From the NCBI GenBank assembly GCA_028551475.1, contig CM052360.1, positions 3,522,501 to 3,586,500 of the forward strand: a stretch of 64,000 nt of DNA. Reading direction: 5' to 3'. Under the pieces are notes generated by a model that was not told the origin of the DNA, made no database searches, and worked only from the letters and a program-made list of their open reading frames with translations. Source of the DNA: Casuarina equisetifolia (taxonomy: Eukaryota > Streptophyta > Magnoliopsida > Fagales > Casuarinaceae). The position numbers and the translations under genes were made by a program. Shown piece after piece: positions 36,201 to 49,900 of this stretch. The first letter of the stretch is position 1. Each line of letters begins with the position of its first letter.

Positions 36201-37365
36201 ATTCTTGCCAGAACATTCCAGCGGGTTTTGAATGCCTTAGTTAACCTGCTTTTCTTCCATATATATATTTTAATGTGTGTAAATTCATGGGGATTGTGGC
36301 CTGTAAAGGTTTCTTTCATGTGTCGGGATTTTTCGAAGGAATTCAAATTTATGGAAGCATCCTTTAGTCAAATTAAAAATGGAAGAAACAAGGGCTTCTT
36401 TAAGCATCCCGAAGACATCACAGGAATTATACGTAATCGTTAATTGGTTCGAAGCACGACCCTTGCAAAATTGTTACATTCGTTACATAGTATTAGAATT
36501 AACTGCAAGATTGTTCAAGGACAGAAAAGAGGCACATGTATGTGATATTTTGTCCCCCCACAGTATGACGAATCGGATTTGCTGAACTGGACCGCTAGGA
36601 TGTGACAGGAATTCTAATCTACGGTCAGGATCTGTCTAGAACAAGTAATGATGAAATGGGCGCCCGAAATGTCTACTTGGCAGATCCGGTTCGGGTCAGT
36701 TTCGGTCGGGTCTCCATGAAATGGGCCCCGTTCAGTCGACGAGTCTGGACGGTTGCTAGCTTGGTCTGGGTTTCTACATTGGGCTTTCAGGGGTCGATCG
36801 GGTTGGCATGTGTTTTGGTGTTCCTATGTGTTTTTTGTTTCGTTTTCTGAGCCTTTTAAGTTTCCGCAGACGGGTCGGTTTCCGGATTTTTATTTTTATT
36901 TTATATTTTTTTGCACTTCTGGGTTTTTGATTCGGGCAGTAGCACAGATTGGCACGGGAAGCACCTCTTGTCACGGGCGGCGGCTCTTTTGTGCGGTATT
37001 GTTATGCTCTGATACCATTATGTGATTTACTTTTGGTCTATCGGGCGAAATTTTGTGGCATGAGATTGTTATTGCTTGTTCCACGTCTGTGCGTGTTGAA
37101 TACAACGCCTTTGCTGAAGTTTCACTAACCTTCCTCTCTTACTTCTCGTTCTTCTTCCCCTCAAGATCCTTCAATTTTTATTTCTTTTGCGGCTGTAACT
37201 GGATTTGAGCTTGCTTCATGAATTTACGAATGTTTGCTATTTTTCGGCAATGAATTTCGTCTAAATTTTTTATGTACCATTTTTTATGCACAACTCTTGA
37301 TTTCATTCTGGGGTTTTGTCACTGCAGTAATATTGAACTTCACCAACTGTTTCGGCCTACGAACA
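36201..37365. other. Spacer between XRCC4 and CWF19L2, with a primer-binding-site-like motif
   Basis: 36201-36600 is XRCC4 3' flank. 36600-37030 is a GC-richer patch unlike its neighbours. On the minus strand 37017-37006 reads TGGTATCAGAGC, the complement of the initiator tRNA-Met 3' end used as a primer site by many plant LTR elements, but no LTR or coding domain accompanies it. 37080-37365 looks like the CWF19L2 leader; an acceptor-like CTGCAG at 37321-37326 may mark a leader intron. Confidence 0.45.
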
Positions 37366-40139
37366 ATGCTTGGTGGACTCAAGTTCATTCCCCGTGATAA
37401 GATTGAGAAGGTAAACCCGTTACCCTTCTTTATTGTGGTTCTCTTGCTATAAAATGTGTTTTTCTGCCTGTTTATTTACTTTTAGCTTATGCGCCTTTGA
37501 ATTGGTGTCTAGGGAAAAAATGATGATTCGGATGATTCGATAACGGAGAGGAAAAAGTCAGGTAGTAGAAAAGAAAAACATCGCAAGAAAGGGAAGAGTT
37601 CTAAGTACAGCAGTTCAGATGATGAGGACATTGAAAGAATTAGGAAGCGGTCTAGTAGGAAAAAGAAGAAGTGGTACTCATCTGATGAGTATTCTTCCAA
37701 TGAAAGTGACTCGAGTTTGGAGAAAGAAGAAATTAAGGGTAGGGACAGGAGAAAGGATAGGAAAAAGCATACAAGAAGAAATGGGGATGATTCAGAGGAT
37801 GAGGATGAGGATGCTGATGGGACAAATAGAAGGACGAGGAGCAGGGAAGATGGGAGGAGAAAGAGCAGGGAAAGGGGGCGTCAAGAATATGTTTCTGGAG
37901 AGGAACCTTCTGGTATGTATTCTGTACTCTTTTACTTTTAGAATGATTGGCAACTATGTAATGGTGGTCAAAGTATACTTCGTTTCCTTTGAATTGTAGA
38001 TGGTAGGAGAGGAACCACTAATTCCTCAAAAGACGACATGGAAATTGTACGAAAAGAAATGGGTTTGGAATGGATGCTTAGACCAGCAGAGAGAAGGGAC
38101 GAAAGGCCTGTAACGATTGTTGACAACCAAGCAGATGAAACTCCCACTGAGGAGGTATACTCTTTAGTTTTAAACCTGTGTGAGACTTCAGTTCTAATCT
38201 GTAATTTTTTGTTTTCATTGATTTCTTGATGTTGGGAAATCCCCTCCTCATTTCTCCCTTCCAATCTTTTGGGTGTATCTTTTGATGGTAGTTTAGTTAC
38301 ATGATAATCTTTATTCTTTATTGGACCTTGCCATGGTTAACAAAGAATTTTCCCTTTTGGGGTAATGAGAAAAGAAAGCTGTGTTATTCCTAACTTTTAT
38401 TGTGTTCATGGGAGGAAACAAAAGGGGAGATTTTAAATGACTAGGTTATCTTTCGATCTGAAGGAGAGGAAAGGAAAGGAGAGGGACAGTGAAGGGGCTT
38501 GCAGTCCCCCTTGTTTGGATGTCTTTTTCATTTGGTTTTGGGGAAGGTAAGAGGATTTGATGGGATTTGAAGGGGTGCCATTAACCTGCAAGGTCTCTTT
38601 TCTCAATTCCCTCAAAATGGGCGAATTTTGAAAGGAGAGTATCTCAAATTCCTTTTCTTATTGCCGTGTTGCATAATACGTTGTCCATTTCCTTATTTAC
38701 ATTTTTTTTTTGTTAAAAGTTGATGATAACTAAAAAAACCCAAATATTTGTTATTTAGTTTGTCACTTGTCTTTCCCTAGTATCTTATCATTTTCTGCCT
38801 ATACTTTATGTCACCAAAGAAGGGAGAGGGCTACATATTTCCTTCCTCTCCCATTAATTGAACAAGTCCATACACGAGGAGAGATGCGAATTCTCTCTCC
38901 TCTTCTCCCCCTTCTCTTTGCCTTTCCTCTCATCTTCCGCCAAACTGCTAAACATACTGTTAGTTCTTTTATTTTGGTTGTAATGCCATGTTTATTTCTG
39001 TGTCAATAAATACTAGTGTGGAACTTGTGCCACCTTAGGTGCTTGTATTCATTCATGTTACACATCATGTCAACTAATGTTATTGCTGTGTCATTATTCT
39101 TATTTTTTTGGCTGTTCAAGAAGACACATCCTAGAGAATTGAATCCATATTTGAAGGATAGCGGTAGTGGGTATCCAGAGGATGCTGATGGAAGCAAAGG
39201 CAGTGGAGAGCAACTTTTGTCTTCCTCAGTTGTTGGAGATGGAGGTGCCAGCTGGAAATTCAAAGCCTTGAAGCGTGCACGAGAACAAGCAGCTCGAGAA
39301 GGGCGACAGCTTGCGGAGGTTTGTTTCTTAACTTTAAGTTAGCAAGTATTAGGTACAATTTGCATGTATCTCTCTCTCATCTTTTCTTTTTTTGGCTGTT
39401 GTTTCTAAAACCATGGAAATATGCAGGTTGTTGAAGAGCGGTGGGGTTCTCTTGGTCAGCTAACGGTTTCTGTAGCATCTCGTGCAGCTGCCCCATCTCG
39501 TGCTCATCTACATGCCATAAAAGGTAGAAAGAGAGGACTAACTGAGGAACAGCCCTCAGGGTCAGATAATAAAAGTGAGATGGATACCAAAAAGGTACCT
39601 TCCCATCCTCTCATGCAATACTGGATTTTTCTTTTTGATGCATTTCACATCCCTTTTTCTTACATGTTACATATTTGTGTTTCCAAGAAGAATGACAGGC
39701 ACTACTTAAAGGATGTATCTTCTCAGCATCAGAAAATGAGGGAGCCTAAAGTTCAAGATTCTTTGTCCTGGGGAAAACGGAAAAGTCAAAATCTGTCTTC
39801 TCAGGATGCTGGCATTATCTCAGCTGCAGTATCTAGTTTAAATAAATTTTCCAATGATGGGAGCTTTATGCAAGAAGCTCTTCAGCAGCAGAATAATGAT
39901 CGTGGTGGTTCTGCTGAGGGAAATGTTGAGCCAGAATCTACTTCATCACATATCAACCAATCTAGTGAAGGCAGTGTGCTAGCCAATGATGGATTAAGTG
40001 CAAACCAGTTGGCTGCTAAAGCTCTTCAACTTCGTTTGAAAGGAAAGAATGAAGAAGCCAATAAACTTATGGTAAGACAGCATTTCCTACTCTTTTCTCT
40101 CTTATCAAGATTCACCTGAAGAAAGTCAAGTCTGCCAAA

Positions 40140-40170
<31 letters not shown>

Positions 40171-43100
40171 GATGATTTTGTGGGGGGACATGATTCAGTG
40201 ACATAGACAGATATGTTAAAGAAACTAACTTTAAATAGATTAAATCTGAAGAACTGTCACTGAGTAATGCTAATTTGGAGTGAAAAACTGTTTAAACAGC
40301 AAATGGAATTAGCAATTGAGTTCGTAAGCTCGGAGGAATTTCCATGCCCTTTCCTTGGATTGAATGTCTGTCTAGGGAGTAGATAAATTTTTACATTTAC
40401 TAATTTTGGCCATCTCTCAATTTTGATACTTTCATCTTCCTCTCTTGGCCTAGACTGAATGGAATCTGTTAGTTACGAATAAAGTCTTCTGTTAGCTATC
40501 TTACTCCGGAGTGTCATACCTATAAATTGAATTTGGCGTCATTCTGTTTAGAAATTTACTGTAAAGACCAATTAAAGAAGGGCTTCTGTGAGTTTCAGTG
40601 GAAAATAATTCATATCTTAAATTAGAGATCGTTACTCTTTGTAAAATAGAGTATGAGCTTTTGTTTCAGCTATTAATTGGAGTTATCTTGATTTGCTTAT
40701 TGTTTATCAGCAAGAAGTGGAGAAGATTAAAGCAAAGGAGGGTAGTGCTGACAATTCAGTTAGAGAGCGGAATGAGAGAAGCTCAAGCAGGTAACTGTGT
40801 ATCTTGTAACTTTATTATTATTTTTTCAATTTCTTGGGTGCTTTTTTTTATTTTTTATTTTTTTTAAGGTTTGAATCTTGAAGTTGGTTAACTTTAAGAA
40901 AACAAGTAGTTTGTTTATGAATCTACAATGGTAAATATGGACTCAACTTGCAAATGAGTATGGTCATAGTGGATTCTTTTCCTTTTCTAATGGATTCTTT
41001 AACAGGATTTTTTATTCTGTTGTTTATGTCCTCTAAAGTTTGCTATTTCAATGTTTTTCTTATTCCTGTAACATCTTTGTCGGTATTATCACTCAATTCA
41101 TATAATGTTCCTTTTCTTTCCTAGATATATTATGAAGGATAAATCTGTTCGAAAAAAGAAGGATGAGGATGATGCAGATATGCACCTAGCTCGAAACATA
41201 ATGCAGAACAAAAAGTTTACCACGTATGGCCAAGCAGATGATGAATATGATTTTGATGGTGGTCCTAGCAGAAAAGCTCGGAAGAAAAGTGGAGGTAATG
41301 AGCAGAAGGCTACACAGAAGAATATGTCTCGTCTGTTAACTCAACAGGAGCGCTGCCTTTTTTGTTTTGAGAATCCAAATAGACCAAAACATCTTGTTGT
41401 GTCCATAGCAAATTTCACATACTTGATGTTGCCACATAGGCAGCCTGTGGTTCCTGGTCATTGCTGCATAGTACCACTACAGGTGAGCTTAACTTGTTTC
41501 CTTGTCCTAAATGTTACATATATTTTTAGTTGAGTGGTGAAGTTATAGAGTGAACTAAACTAGGTCTACTTTCAACTTCCAAATTGAATTTTATTTGTGG
41601 TTCACAAGATTTCTATCTGAAGGTGCCAACCATTTAAGGTTGAAGTAGTACCAACAAGGGATAGAGAATATTGCAGATTATGGATGTAGCAGAAAAAATA
41701 AAACTAATAATGTCAGACTTGTTTCCTTGTCCTAAATGTTACATATATTTTTAGTTGAGTGGTGAAGTTATAGAGTGAACTAAACTAGGTCTACTTTCAA
41801 TTTCCAAATTGAATTTTATTTGTGGTTCACAAGATTTCTATCTGAAGGTGCCAACCATTTAAGGTTGAAGTAGTACCAACAAGGGATAGAGAATATTGCA
41901 GATTATGGATGTAGCAGAAAAAATAAAACTAATAATGTCAGTGATGTCAGTGATGTCAGTTTTTGTAATTTAAGAACCTTGGATTGCTTCTATGATGAGA
42001 TGCTATAGACTTATCTAGGTGCTCTTGAAAGTGAGTTGAATCCCTGTTGAGGCAAATATTGAAACACGATAGAATATTTTCATTTCAGGCTGACATGGAT
42101 ACACCTCCTTTCCTTGTTAATTTAATCATCTGTATATGTTTTTTCCCCTAAAGTACAGCAATTTTCCTGCAGCATGAATCAGCCTCAAGAACTGTTGACG
42201 ACAATGTGTGGGAAGAAATTCGCAATTTCAAGAAATGCCTTATCATGATGTTTGCAAAACAAGAGAAGGAAGTTGTGTTTCTTGAGACAGTTATGGGTTT
42301 GCCACAACAACGGCGCCACTGTTTGATTGATTGTATTCCGTTGCCCCAAGAAATCGCCAAACAGGCTCCTGTCTACTTTAAAAAGGTATTTTCTTGCTCT
42401 AATTTTCTTGTGGATGCTGCATTGAAATCTGTTTCTTGTCATTTGTTGAGCTAGTGACTTTGAAATATGCAATACCCAAAAGATGGACTACTGTCTTTCT
42501 CCCATCAGCGCATGTGCAGTACTTGATTGTTTTTTGTGCTTTGAAGTTAGCTGAAGAGATCTTGGAAAAATAGCTTAGAAAAAATATTGGCCAGCTTTTA
42601 GCAGGGCAGTGAAGGTGGAGGAAAGAGTGTAATGAAGCAATGCTATGTTTTTTAGAATGTTAGTATTTCAGAAGGTTATTTGAGAGAACTTCAGTTAATT
42701 TCGTTCATTTGTTAAATTCGATATATTCTTGAGAAAGTATCAAAATGAAACTGGAGTTGAAATAAAACATGAAAAACCTGTTGACTTTTTAATTCGCTTG
42801 ATGAGTTAGTTTGGCCCAAAGGATGGGAGGAATATGAACCCAAAAGAGAAGAGGACATAATTCTTCCTAAGAGACTAGTATCTGACTGTTTGTTTATTGA
42901 TGAAATGTGTTTGTTTGAATTCATAATTGCAGCTGTTAATTTTTTTTTTTGTAGGCTATTGATGAAGCTGAGGATGAGTGGAGCCAACATAACGCAAAGA
43001 AGCTGATTGATACTAGTACGAAAGGGTTGCGTGGTTCAATTCCCAAAAACTTTCCGTATTTCCATGTTGAATTTGGTTTGTACAAGGGATTTGTCCATGT

Positions 43101-43284
43101 AATTGACGACGAGACACAGTTCAAAAGCAGCCTCGGCCTTAATGTCATAAGAGGGATGCTACAATTGCCGGAGGAAGACTTGTATCGCCGCCGAAGGTAC
43201 GATGCTGTTGAGGTTCAAAAGGAAGCGGTCAAAAGCTTTCTTCAAGATTGGGAACCTCTTGATTGGACAAAACAGCTTCACTAG
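37366..43284 (+). CDS. CWF19L2: CWF19-like protein 2 (spliceosome-associated)
   Basis: Exons: 37366-37410, 37513-37912, 38000-38154, 39121-39318, 39427-39594, 39688-40071, 40711-40790, 41125-41482, 42173-42385, 42955-43284, in phase for 776 codons plus stop. The N-terminus MLGGLKFIPRDKIEK is the conserved CWF19 start. Residues 16-150 are Ser/Asp/Arg/Lys-rich, as in splicing factors. Conserved middle blocks are MGLEWMLRP and ELNPYLKDSGSGYPED. The CwfJ C-terminal domain 1 (HIT-like, about 545-660) shows LTQQERCLFCFENP, ANFTYLMLPHRQPVVPGHC and EEIRNFKKCLIMMFAKQEKE. CwfJ domain 2 (about 668-770) shows NFPYFHVEFGLYKGFVHVID. The protein joins the late spliceosome and is linked to lariat handling. 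The exon 6 acceptor (CCAAG at 39687) is the least certain border. Confidence 0.95.
40139..40164. repeat. (CT)n microsatellite in CWF19L2 intron 6
   Basis: About 13 CT units lie shortly after the exon 6 donor. Confidence 0.95.
41493..41942. repeat. 225-bp tandem duplication in CWF19L2 intron 8
   Basis: Copies 41493-41717 and 41718-41942 start cttgtttccttgtcctaaat and differ at a single base that I could see (tttcaacttcc and tttcaatttcc). The second copy runs into a short tgatgtcag triplication. Such identity in neutral intron sequence means a very recent event, or an assembly duplication. Confidence 0.93.
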
Positions 43285-43299
43285 ATATTGTATCACCAA

Positions 43300-46200
43300 T
43301 AGACCTCAATATGGTTTTCCTATCATGAGATCTTGTTGCAGAGGTCTCTGACTCGGGTAGACAGGCTTGACTAAAACCTGCAGCAATATGATTTTGCGTT
43401 TGCTGTGAAATTCAATTTTATAGAGGTCAATCTTCATATACCATAGTGATTGTTAGATTCAAGCATATTTAACTGAGTACCATAGCTTCGAAAGAGTTGT
43501 AAAAAGACGGTGGACACATCAATTCACTTTGTAAATATCAAATGCTCTCTTGGAATTGCTGGGATATCTTTATGTTCCATGGGTTAATGATCTAGGCTGA
43601 TAATATGCTGCAATTTTGTACTAAATTTCTTAATGTACTGAGCTGAGGATTCCTAAGCCGTCCTCGTTCCACTTTCCCACTGTTCTACCGAAATTTTAGC
43701 CACTTTTAGAGTATGAAGACGGAATAATGATGGCAAATGAAACTACTTCTGATATTACAGAATAATTCTTGATTACCCACAGTTGGGGTTGAATGGGAAT
43801 CAGTTCATATTTGAACTCGAATTGGATTATATAAACTAAGATCCTAGAATTGACCCGTTCATCTCTTTGTATTCATATATTTTTAAATCTTCCAATAACA
43901 AAACAAGTTCATAAACGTTTTCCATTACGTGCCAATACACTGTACAGGAAATAACACTTGGATTCCATTTTTAGGCCCAAAATTTCGGTCACCGTCAGAT
44001 CGTAATATCGTGGGGACAAAATAAGATACGTGGCGAGCCAGCGTAACGTATCCGTTGCAAGTCAGCCAGACCAGGCGCGTATCCTGCCTATAAATATGTC
44101 CCTTCCCCGTCGTCTCGAACATACGGAGCCCTAAGTTGCGAAGTGCCTCTCCCATGGTCTGCGCTGTTTACGGCGCTCCTATATTCTTTAGGTACCTAGC
44201 TCCATTGCATCTGTTTATACAGAGAAGTCGCGGTCGCGATGCAGCCACACCTTTGAGATTGCTTCTTTCTCTCTGTCGGGTTGCATCTGTGTTTCTTTTT
44301 ATAGACAGATGTGGTGGATCCTTGTGCATATGGACTCTCTTTGAGATCACCGATAAGATCCGAAGGGCTTGTCTTTCTGTAAACTCTTTCTCTGTTCTTT
44401 TAAATTTGTTTGATTCTTTGGAAGGGAGTTAGATCTGGGTCTCAGTTTCTCGGTTATTGCGTTATACTTTGCCTTCTTGTTCTTTGTTTTATTGTTTTTG
44501 GGTGTGAATCTTCTGGTTTCAAGTCAAAAAACGAAAGCATAGACTTCTGGTATCTTTTGCAAATACGGGAATGGTGTAGGAGTCGAACCTGATTAAAAAA
44601 GCAGGGTCCTTTTACCTTTTCGTGAAGAGGGCTCTCGTAAATATCAGGGAAATTACTTGCAACGTTATTGGGTGAACCTCTGTACTATGTCAGTGACTGA
44701 AGGTTCAGTAAATGATGCCACATTCATTATGCAGTTTTTTACTTTTAAACCAAAACTGAGTTGTAAATCATCATATAGGCCTCCCAGCGCTTTTTACTTT
44801 GTTTGTTGTGCTCTCCTTTGATGTTGGACTCAGACCTTTGGAATTGTGCTTCGAAGGCGTTTGTCCAGCAGTAAAAAGTTTCTGGCCAGAGTGGAAGTTT
44901 ACAACACTAGTAATTACGTGAAGAGACTTTATGGCCATATTTCTCACAATGGGTGCAGGAAATTCCTTAACTTTTAGGGAGGAATGCCAAAGTGAGAGGT
45001 GAGTTGAAAATGGCTCCCCAACTGTTCGATAAAATGCCCCAAAGTTAGAGGTAGTTCTTGCCAGTGGACTCCACAATAATTGGTTCCTTTGATTAGTGAC
45101 AAACTTGAGCTACAAAAACGGCAGGATTTTTTAATACCTGGACCAGTGATGGTGAAACGCAAGGGAACACCATCAAACAATAAATAAATAAAATGGCGAG
45201 GAAGCAAAATAGATTGTCAAGCGATTAGGAACAAGTATGAACGTGTTCTAATACAATGATAAGAATATATTGGATTGTAGAATTAATCACAATCTATATA
45301 GTCATCTTGTGGAAACATGTTCAGAGAAAGACGCAAATCGGTTCCTACATTAGTCTATAACATGGACAATAAAGTAAAGTGTCACATGAAAAAAAAAAAA
45401 GGAATTTTACGGTTTAGACACCATAATGTTTGGGGCCATGGGATCTTGTTGTAGGGGTGATTATCACTAACTAGTATGGCTTCAAGGAGTTGTAATTATC
45501 ATATGAAGCTCTCATAAAAGTGGTCGAGTCCTTTATTTTCCATGGTTAGTGATCTCTTGCCTAAGAGTGTGCTGCAATTTTATGTCTAATTTCTTAATGT
45601 ACTGAGAGTCGACGATTCCTGTGAGTTTCTTCTGTTCAGTACTGTATTTGATCTTAGATTTGCTACGTAGGAAGAGGAGGAGAAGAGCTCGAGGAAATTT
45701 ACAATTTAATTCAAGTTAGAATTTTGGGGACTTTTATAGCATGAAGGTGGAACATTGATGGCAAATGACTTTTGATAGTAGTTGTAATTCTTGATTACCA
45801 ACTGTTGGGACTGAATGTGAATCAGTTCATGTTTGGAATGACCAATTTCCTTGTTTGTATGCACGGTTTTTAGAGGGTTGAGAGCTAAGAAGACTCTTTA
45901 ATTTTTTCTCTCTAATTTAAAATAGAAAATCTTCTATAGAGTGCTCTAAATTCGAAGGAATCCATGGAGAATAATGAAGAATTTGTCAAATAAAAGAACT
46001 CTCTGAAAAAAAAGAAAAAAAGGAAAGAGAGAAACAACAAGATCTCAGGCTTTCTTTATATCATTATACAGAGCTGTATTTCAAGTGTATTCTGAAAAGC
46101 TTGGTATTGCGGATTTGTTGATAATTTATTTACCTTTGTGAGAATCCTACGGAACTTCTTTAGTGGAAATGTATTAATTTTTTTTTTTCTTTTTAAAAAT

Positions 46201-46941
46201 AGAATTGCTGACGTAATGTTTCCGCTACAAGTAAACCACGTGCGCTTACTGTCTTTAAATACGTCACCTCAGCATGTGTTCGAGCTTACGAAACCCTAAG
46301 ATGCTAAGAGCCTCGTTGACCTGCGGCTCTATGTACGGCGCTCTTATCTTCTTTAGGTATATGCTTTGAAAGCGCGATCCACGTCCCAGGAAAACGCAAT
46401 TCGGCTCCATTACATTTGTTTGATCAGAGAGATCACGGTCAAGATGCAGCTACGCCACTGAGCTCACTTCTTTCTCTCCCTCGAGTTGCAACCGTGTCTC
46501 TCTGTTCAAACAGATGCGCTGGATCCTTGCGCATATGGATTCTCTTTGACATCACCGATCAGATCTTTGTAAATTGCTTCTGTTCTTCTAAATTTGTTTG
46601 ATTCTAGAGAAAGGAGGCAGATCTTGCTCCAGTTTCTGGGTTATTGCTTTATACTCTGCCTTCTTGATCTTTGTTTTTCCGTTTGGGTGTGAATTTTCTA
46701 GTGCTGTTCTTTCCTAGTTTGAGTCTTTGGCCGAATACGTTACTTTCTTTACTCAACTTCAAAGCACACTCCATTCAAGTGGAGTGGTTCTTGTTTTTCG
46801 ATGAGATCTGGTTGGCCTGTCCTTCCTCTGTTTCGAGGATTTTAGCCGCGAATTTTGATTGCAGAAAACATAAGCCAAGACTTTTGCTTTCGTTGCAAAT
46901 AACGTGATAGTATACGAGTCGAACCTGATTGAAAAAGCAGG
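43300..46941. repeat. Segmental duplication: CWF19L2 3' flank plus unidentified locus
   Basis: 43320-43830 matches 45430-45850 (for example aatttcttaatgtactgag and cttgattacc.ac.gttggg). 44050-44790 matches 46200-46941 and then resumes at 52313-52490. The spacing of about 2.1 kb and similar divergence throughout suggest one event followed by a retroelement insertion into the second copy. Confidence 0.8.
44088..44873 (+). pseudogene. Unidentified duplicated locus, copy 1 (degenerate)
   Basis: The copy has a TATA element (ctataaatatg, 44089-44099), a first exon-like block ending ATATTCTTTAG before GTACCT at 44191, an intron-like stretch, and an acceptor-like block at about 44770-44780 (catcatatag). 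It aligns with copy 2, but the ATG of copy 2 is TTG here and the second exon frame meets an early stop. I recognise no family; it may be non-coding in both copies. Confidence 0.4.
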
Positions 46942-49900
46942 TTGTTGGTGATACGATTGCCCTCGTATCTACAATCATTAATCTAGTATCTTCTCCTCCC
47001 ATATCAGGGAGATAGCAATATTTCGATTATGGATATAGATCAAAATGTATACGGAAATTATTCTTTCTTTAATTGTAATTGTTAATTGTACACACACCTA
47101 CACCTACACACACGTTCACATCACTTACCTCCTCATGAGTACCTTAGACCTATAGGGGTACCAATATCGGGGTATTACTTTGTATAAACATACACAGTGT
47201 ATACTATTTTTTCCCATGAGAGAAAATACAATTTGGTTTTCAGCTGCATCTTCCTTCTTTCTCTCCAGATCTTTTACGGTTGAAGTATTTCCGGTCAGTT
47301 GCATTTTATCTTGGTATCGAGCCAATTCGGTGTGAGCCATCAGTTCTATGACCGCACCTCATGGGCCTTCTCCTGTTTTTTTTTTTTTCTCCTTCCTTTA
47401 CCCTTTTTTTCCCTTACCCTAAGCCCACCTTCTCTCCCTACCCGACCTGATGTCTTCCTCCACTACCGGCCCAGATCCACTTAAACAATCCGACCCGCCC
47501 CATCCCTCCCTAAACCCTACCATCCTCTTGTTGCCGTCATTGCCGAAATGCCTCACTAGCAGTGACTATGTCATATGGCGGACGAGTGTCGAACCTTACC
47601 TTGACGTCGGCTAGCTTCTTCCCATCGTCGACGTATCTGAGCTCGAACCCCTTACCCATCTCATCCTTCCCGCCTCCACATCTCAGCGCTCTACCCCCAC
47701 CTAAGTTCCTAACCCCACACACACCCAGTGGCGCATTTGTGATCAGACTACTATGGGTTGGCTTTTGACCACCTCGACCCCCCCATCGTTTCCCAACTTA
47801 CCACCTTTCACTCTTCAGCAGCTATCTGGAGATACTTAGCCACCACCTTTGCCGCTCAGTCCACAGCCTGCGCCGCCTCCTTACGCATGGAGCTTTAATC
47901 TATGTGTCATGGTGGTTGCACCATTGCTGAATACCTTCAACAAGCCACCCATATCACCAACCAATTAGCCCTAATTAGCGAGCCCCTTCATGATTCTGAC
48001 TATAACACCCATGTGTTCCACAAATTAGGCCCCGAATTTCAGCCCCTTGCTATAGCTATTTCCATTTCGTCTCACATCACACCTCTCTCGTGCGAAGACC
48101 TCCATGGACTCCTCCTTTCTCACGAGTCCATGGTTGATGTTGCTACCCAGGATGCCATCACTCCTCCTCCACCTGTGGCCTTTGCAGCTCACAGTTCGCA
48201 CCCCTCTGTCTCGACAAATCGAACAGCTTCCCAGTCAGCGTGGCCTCCACGCGCCCCTCCATCGCACTCTTCACCCCCTCTATTGTTGAACCCTTCATTT
48301 TCCCCAGCAAACCCTTCGTTGATGCCGCCCTATAAGGTGGCCGATGGCCACAGTGGGCGTCAGTATGTCCCCTATTGCCAAATCTATTGTCGGCATGGCC
48401 ACTATGCCACCACATGTTGGGACAGATACAACCCATCCCCTCTCGGCCCAATAAACCACTCCCCCCCACCTTTTAATTCCCAGGCCCACTCTCCACAACA
48501 CCCCCAAGCCCACCTCGCTCAAGCCCAACCCCCTCCAACCCATTACCCCTCCTCTTCAAACCTGGCCCATCTTCCTTCGGCCCAGTTTACCGTTCTCCTT
48601 TCTAACCCAACTTATACACCTTTAGGCTTGGCCCATTCTTCACTTCTAGGTCTGGCCCCATTACCCCCTTTGGCCTTCAACCCCACCCCCTCCTAAGCCC
48701 ACCTCCTCAAGCCTACTTAAGCACCCTTTCTCCCTTAGCCCACAATAGCTCCCTCCTCTTCAGCCCATTTCCTCAGGCCCATTTGAGCGATCTTCCCCCT
48801 CCTTTGGCCCATCTACCCTCCACTCCCCCTCTTTTTGCCCTTACTGCCTATGCTTGGTTTGCTGATTCCAGTGCCACTCACCATGTTACTGACAGCCCTA
48901 CCTCTCTCACCATTGTCACCCCCTACACTAGATCCCAACAGCTAACTGTGGGTGATGGTGTCTCACTTCCCATCACCCATATAGGTACTTTTCAGTCTTC
49001 CTTTCCTCCTTATTTTTGTTTGTCTGATGTACTTGTTGTTCCCGATATTACTAAGAATTTGCTTTTAGTTTTTCATTTTGCTCATGATAACCAATGTCTA
49101 TTTCATTTTTATGCTACTCACTTTACTGCTCGCTCTTTACACAGTGGTTAGATCATCCTCCACGGTCTTTTTGATCATAGTTTGTACCGCCTCTCCTCGC
49201 CTGGTCCTGCTCCTCCTTCGTTTACTTTGTCTACCTTGTCTTCCAGCTCTTTCTCACTGTGGCATCACCGCCTGGGACATCCTTCCTCAAATGTAGTAGT
49301 TCGTCTTTTGTCTTCGACGAACCATCTCGTTCCTTGGGCCCCACTTCCCCTATGTACTGCATGTGCTCTTAGTAAAAGTCATTGCCACCCCTATCCCCCC
49401 ACATAGTCTCGGGCTACTTCTCCCCTTGAACTGGTTCATTTTGATGTATAGGGCCCTTCCCCAGTCACTTCTATTAATGATTATAAATATTATGTTTCTC
49501 TTGTGGATGATTTCTCTCTTTTTACTTGGCTCTATCCTTCTTCCTCTCGCTCTCAATTCTTCTCTATTTTTACTACCTTTCACTCTTATGTCACCACCCA
49601 GTTATAGCTTCCTCTCCGCACCATTCAATGTGATGGTGCTCTTGAGTTTCTCTCCTCTGTTGTTCGTATGTTTCTCATCACTCATGGCATTCAGTAGCGC
49701 ATTACTTATCCCTACTTTCCGTTCCAAAATGGCACTGCGGAACGGAAACATCATCACATTGTTAAGACTAAGCTTGCCCTCCTCACTCACTCTTTTGTTC
49801 CCCTTCATTTTTGGGACTTTGCCTTTGAGACCACTGTTTTCTTGATTAATCATTTTACTGCCCTGGTTCTTGATCACCTCTATGCCTAGCAAATCCTCTC

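Noticed and set aside
36774..36974. Lys/Arg-rich minus-strand open frame
   Set aside because: It is a low-complexity translation of a T-rich stretch with no family resemblance.
48158..48543. Minus-strand open frames across copia gag
   Set aside because: They are shadows of the Pro-rich gag region on the plus strand.
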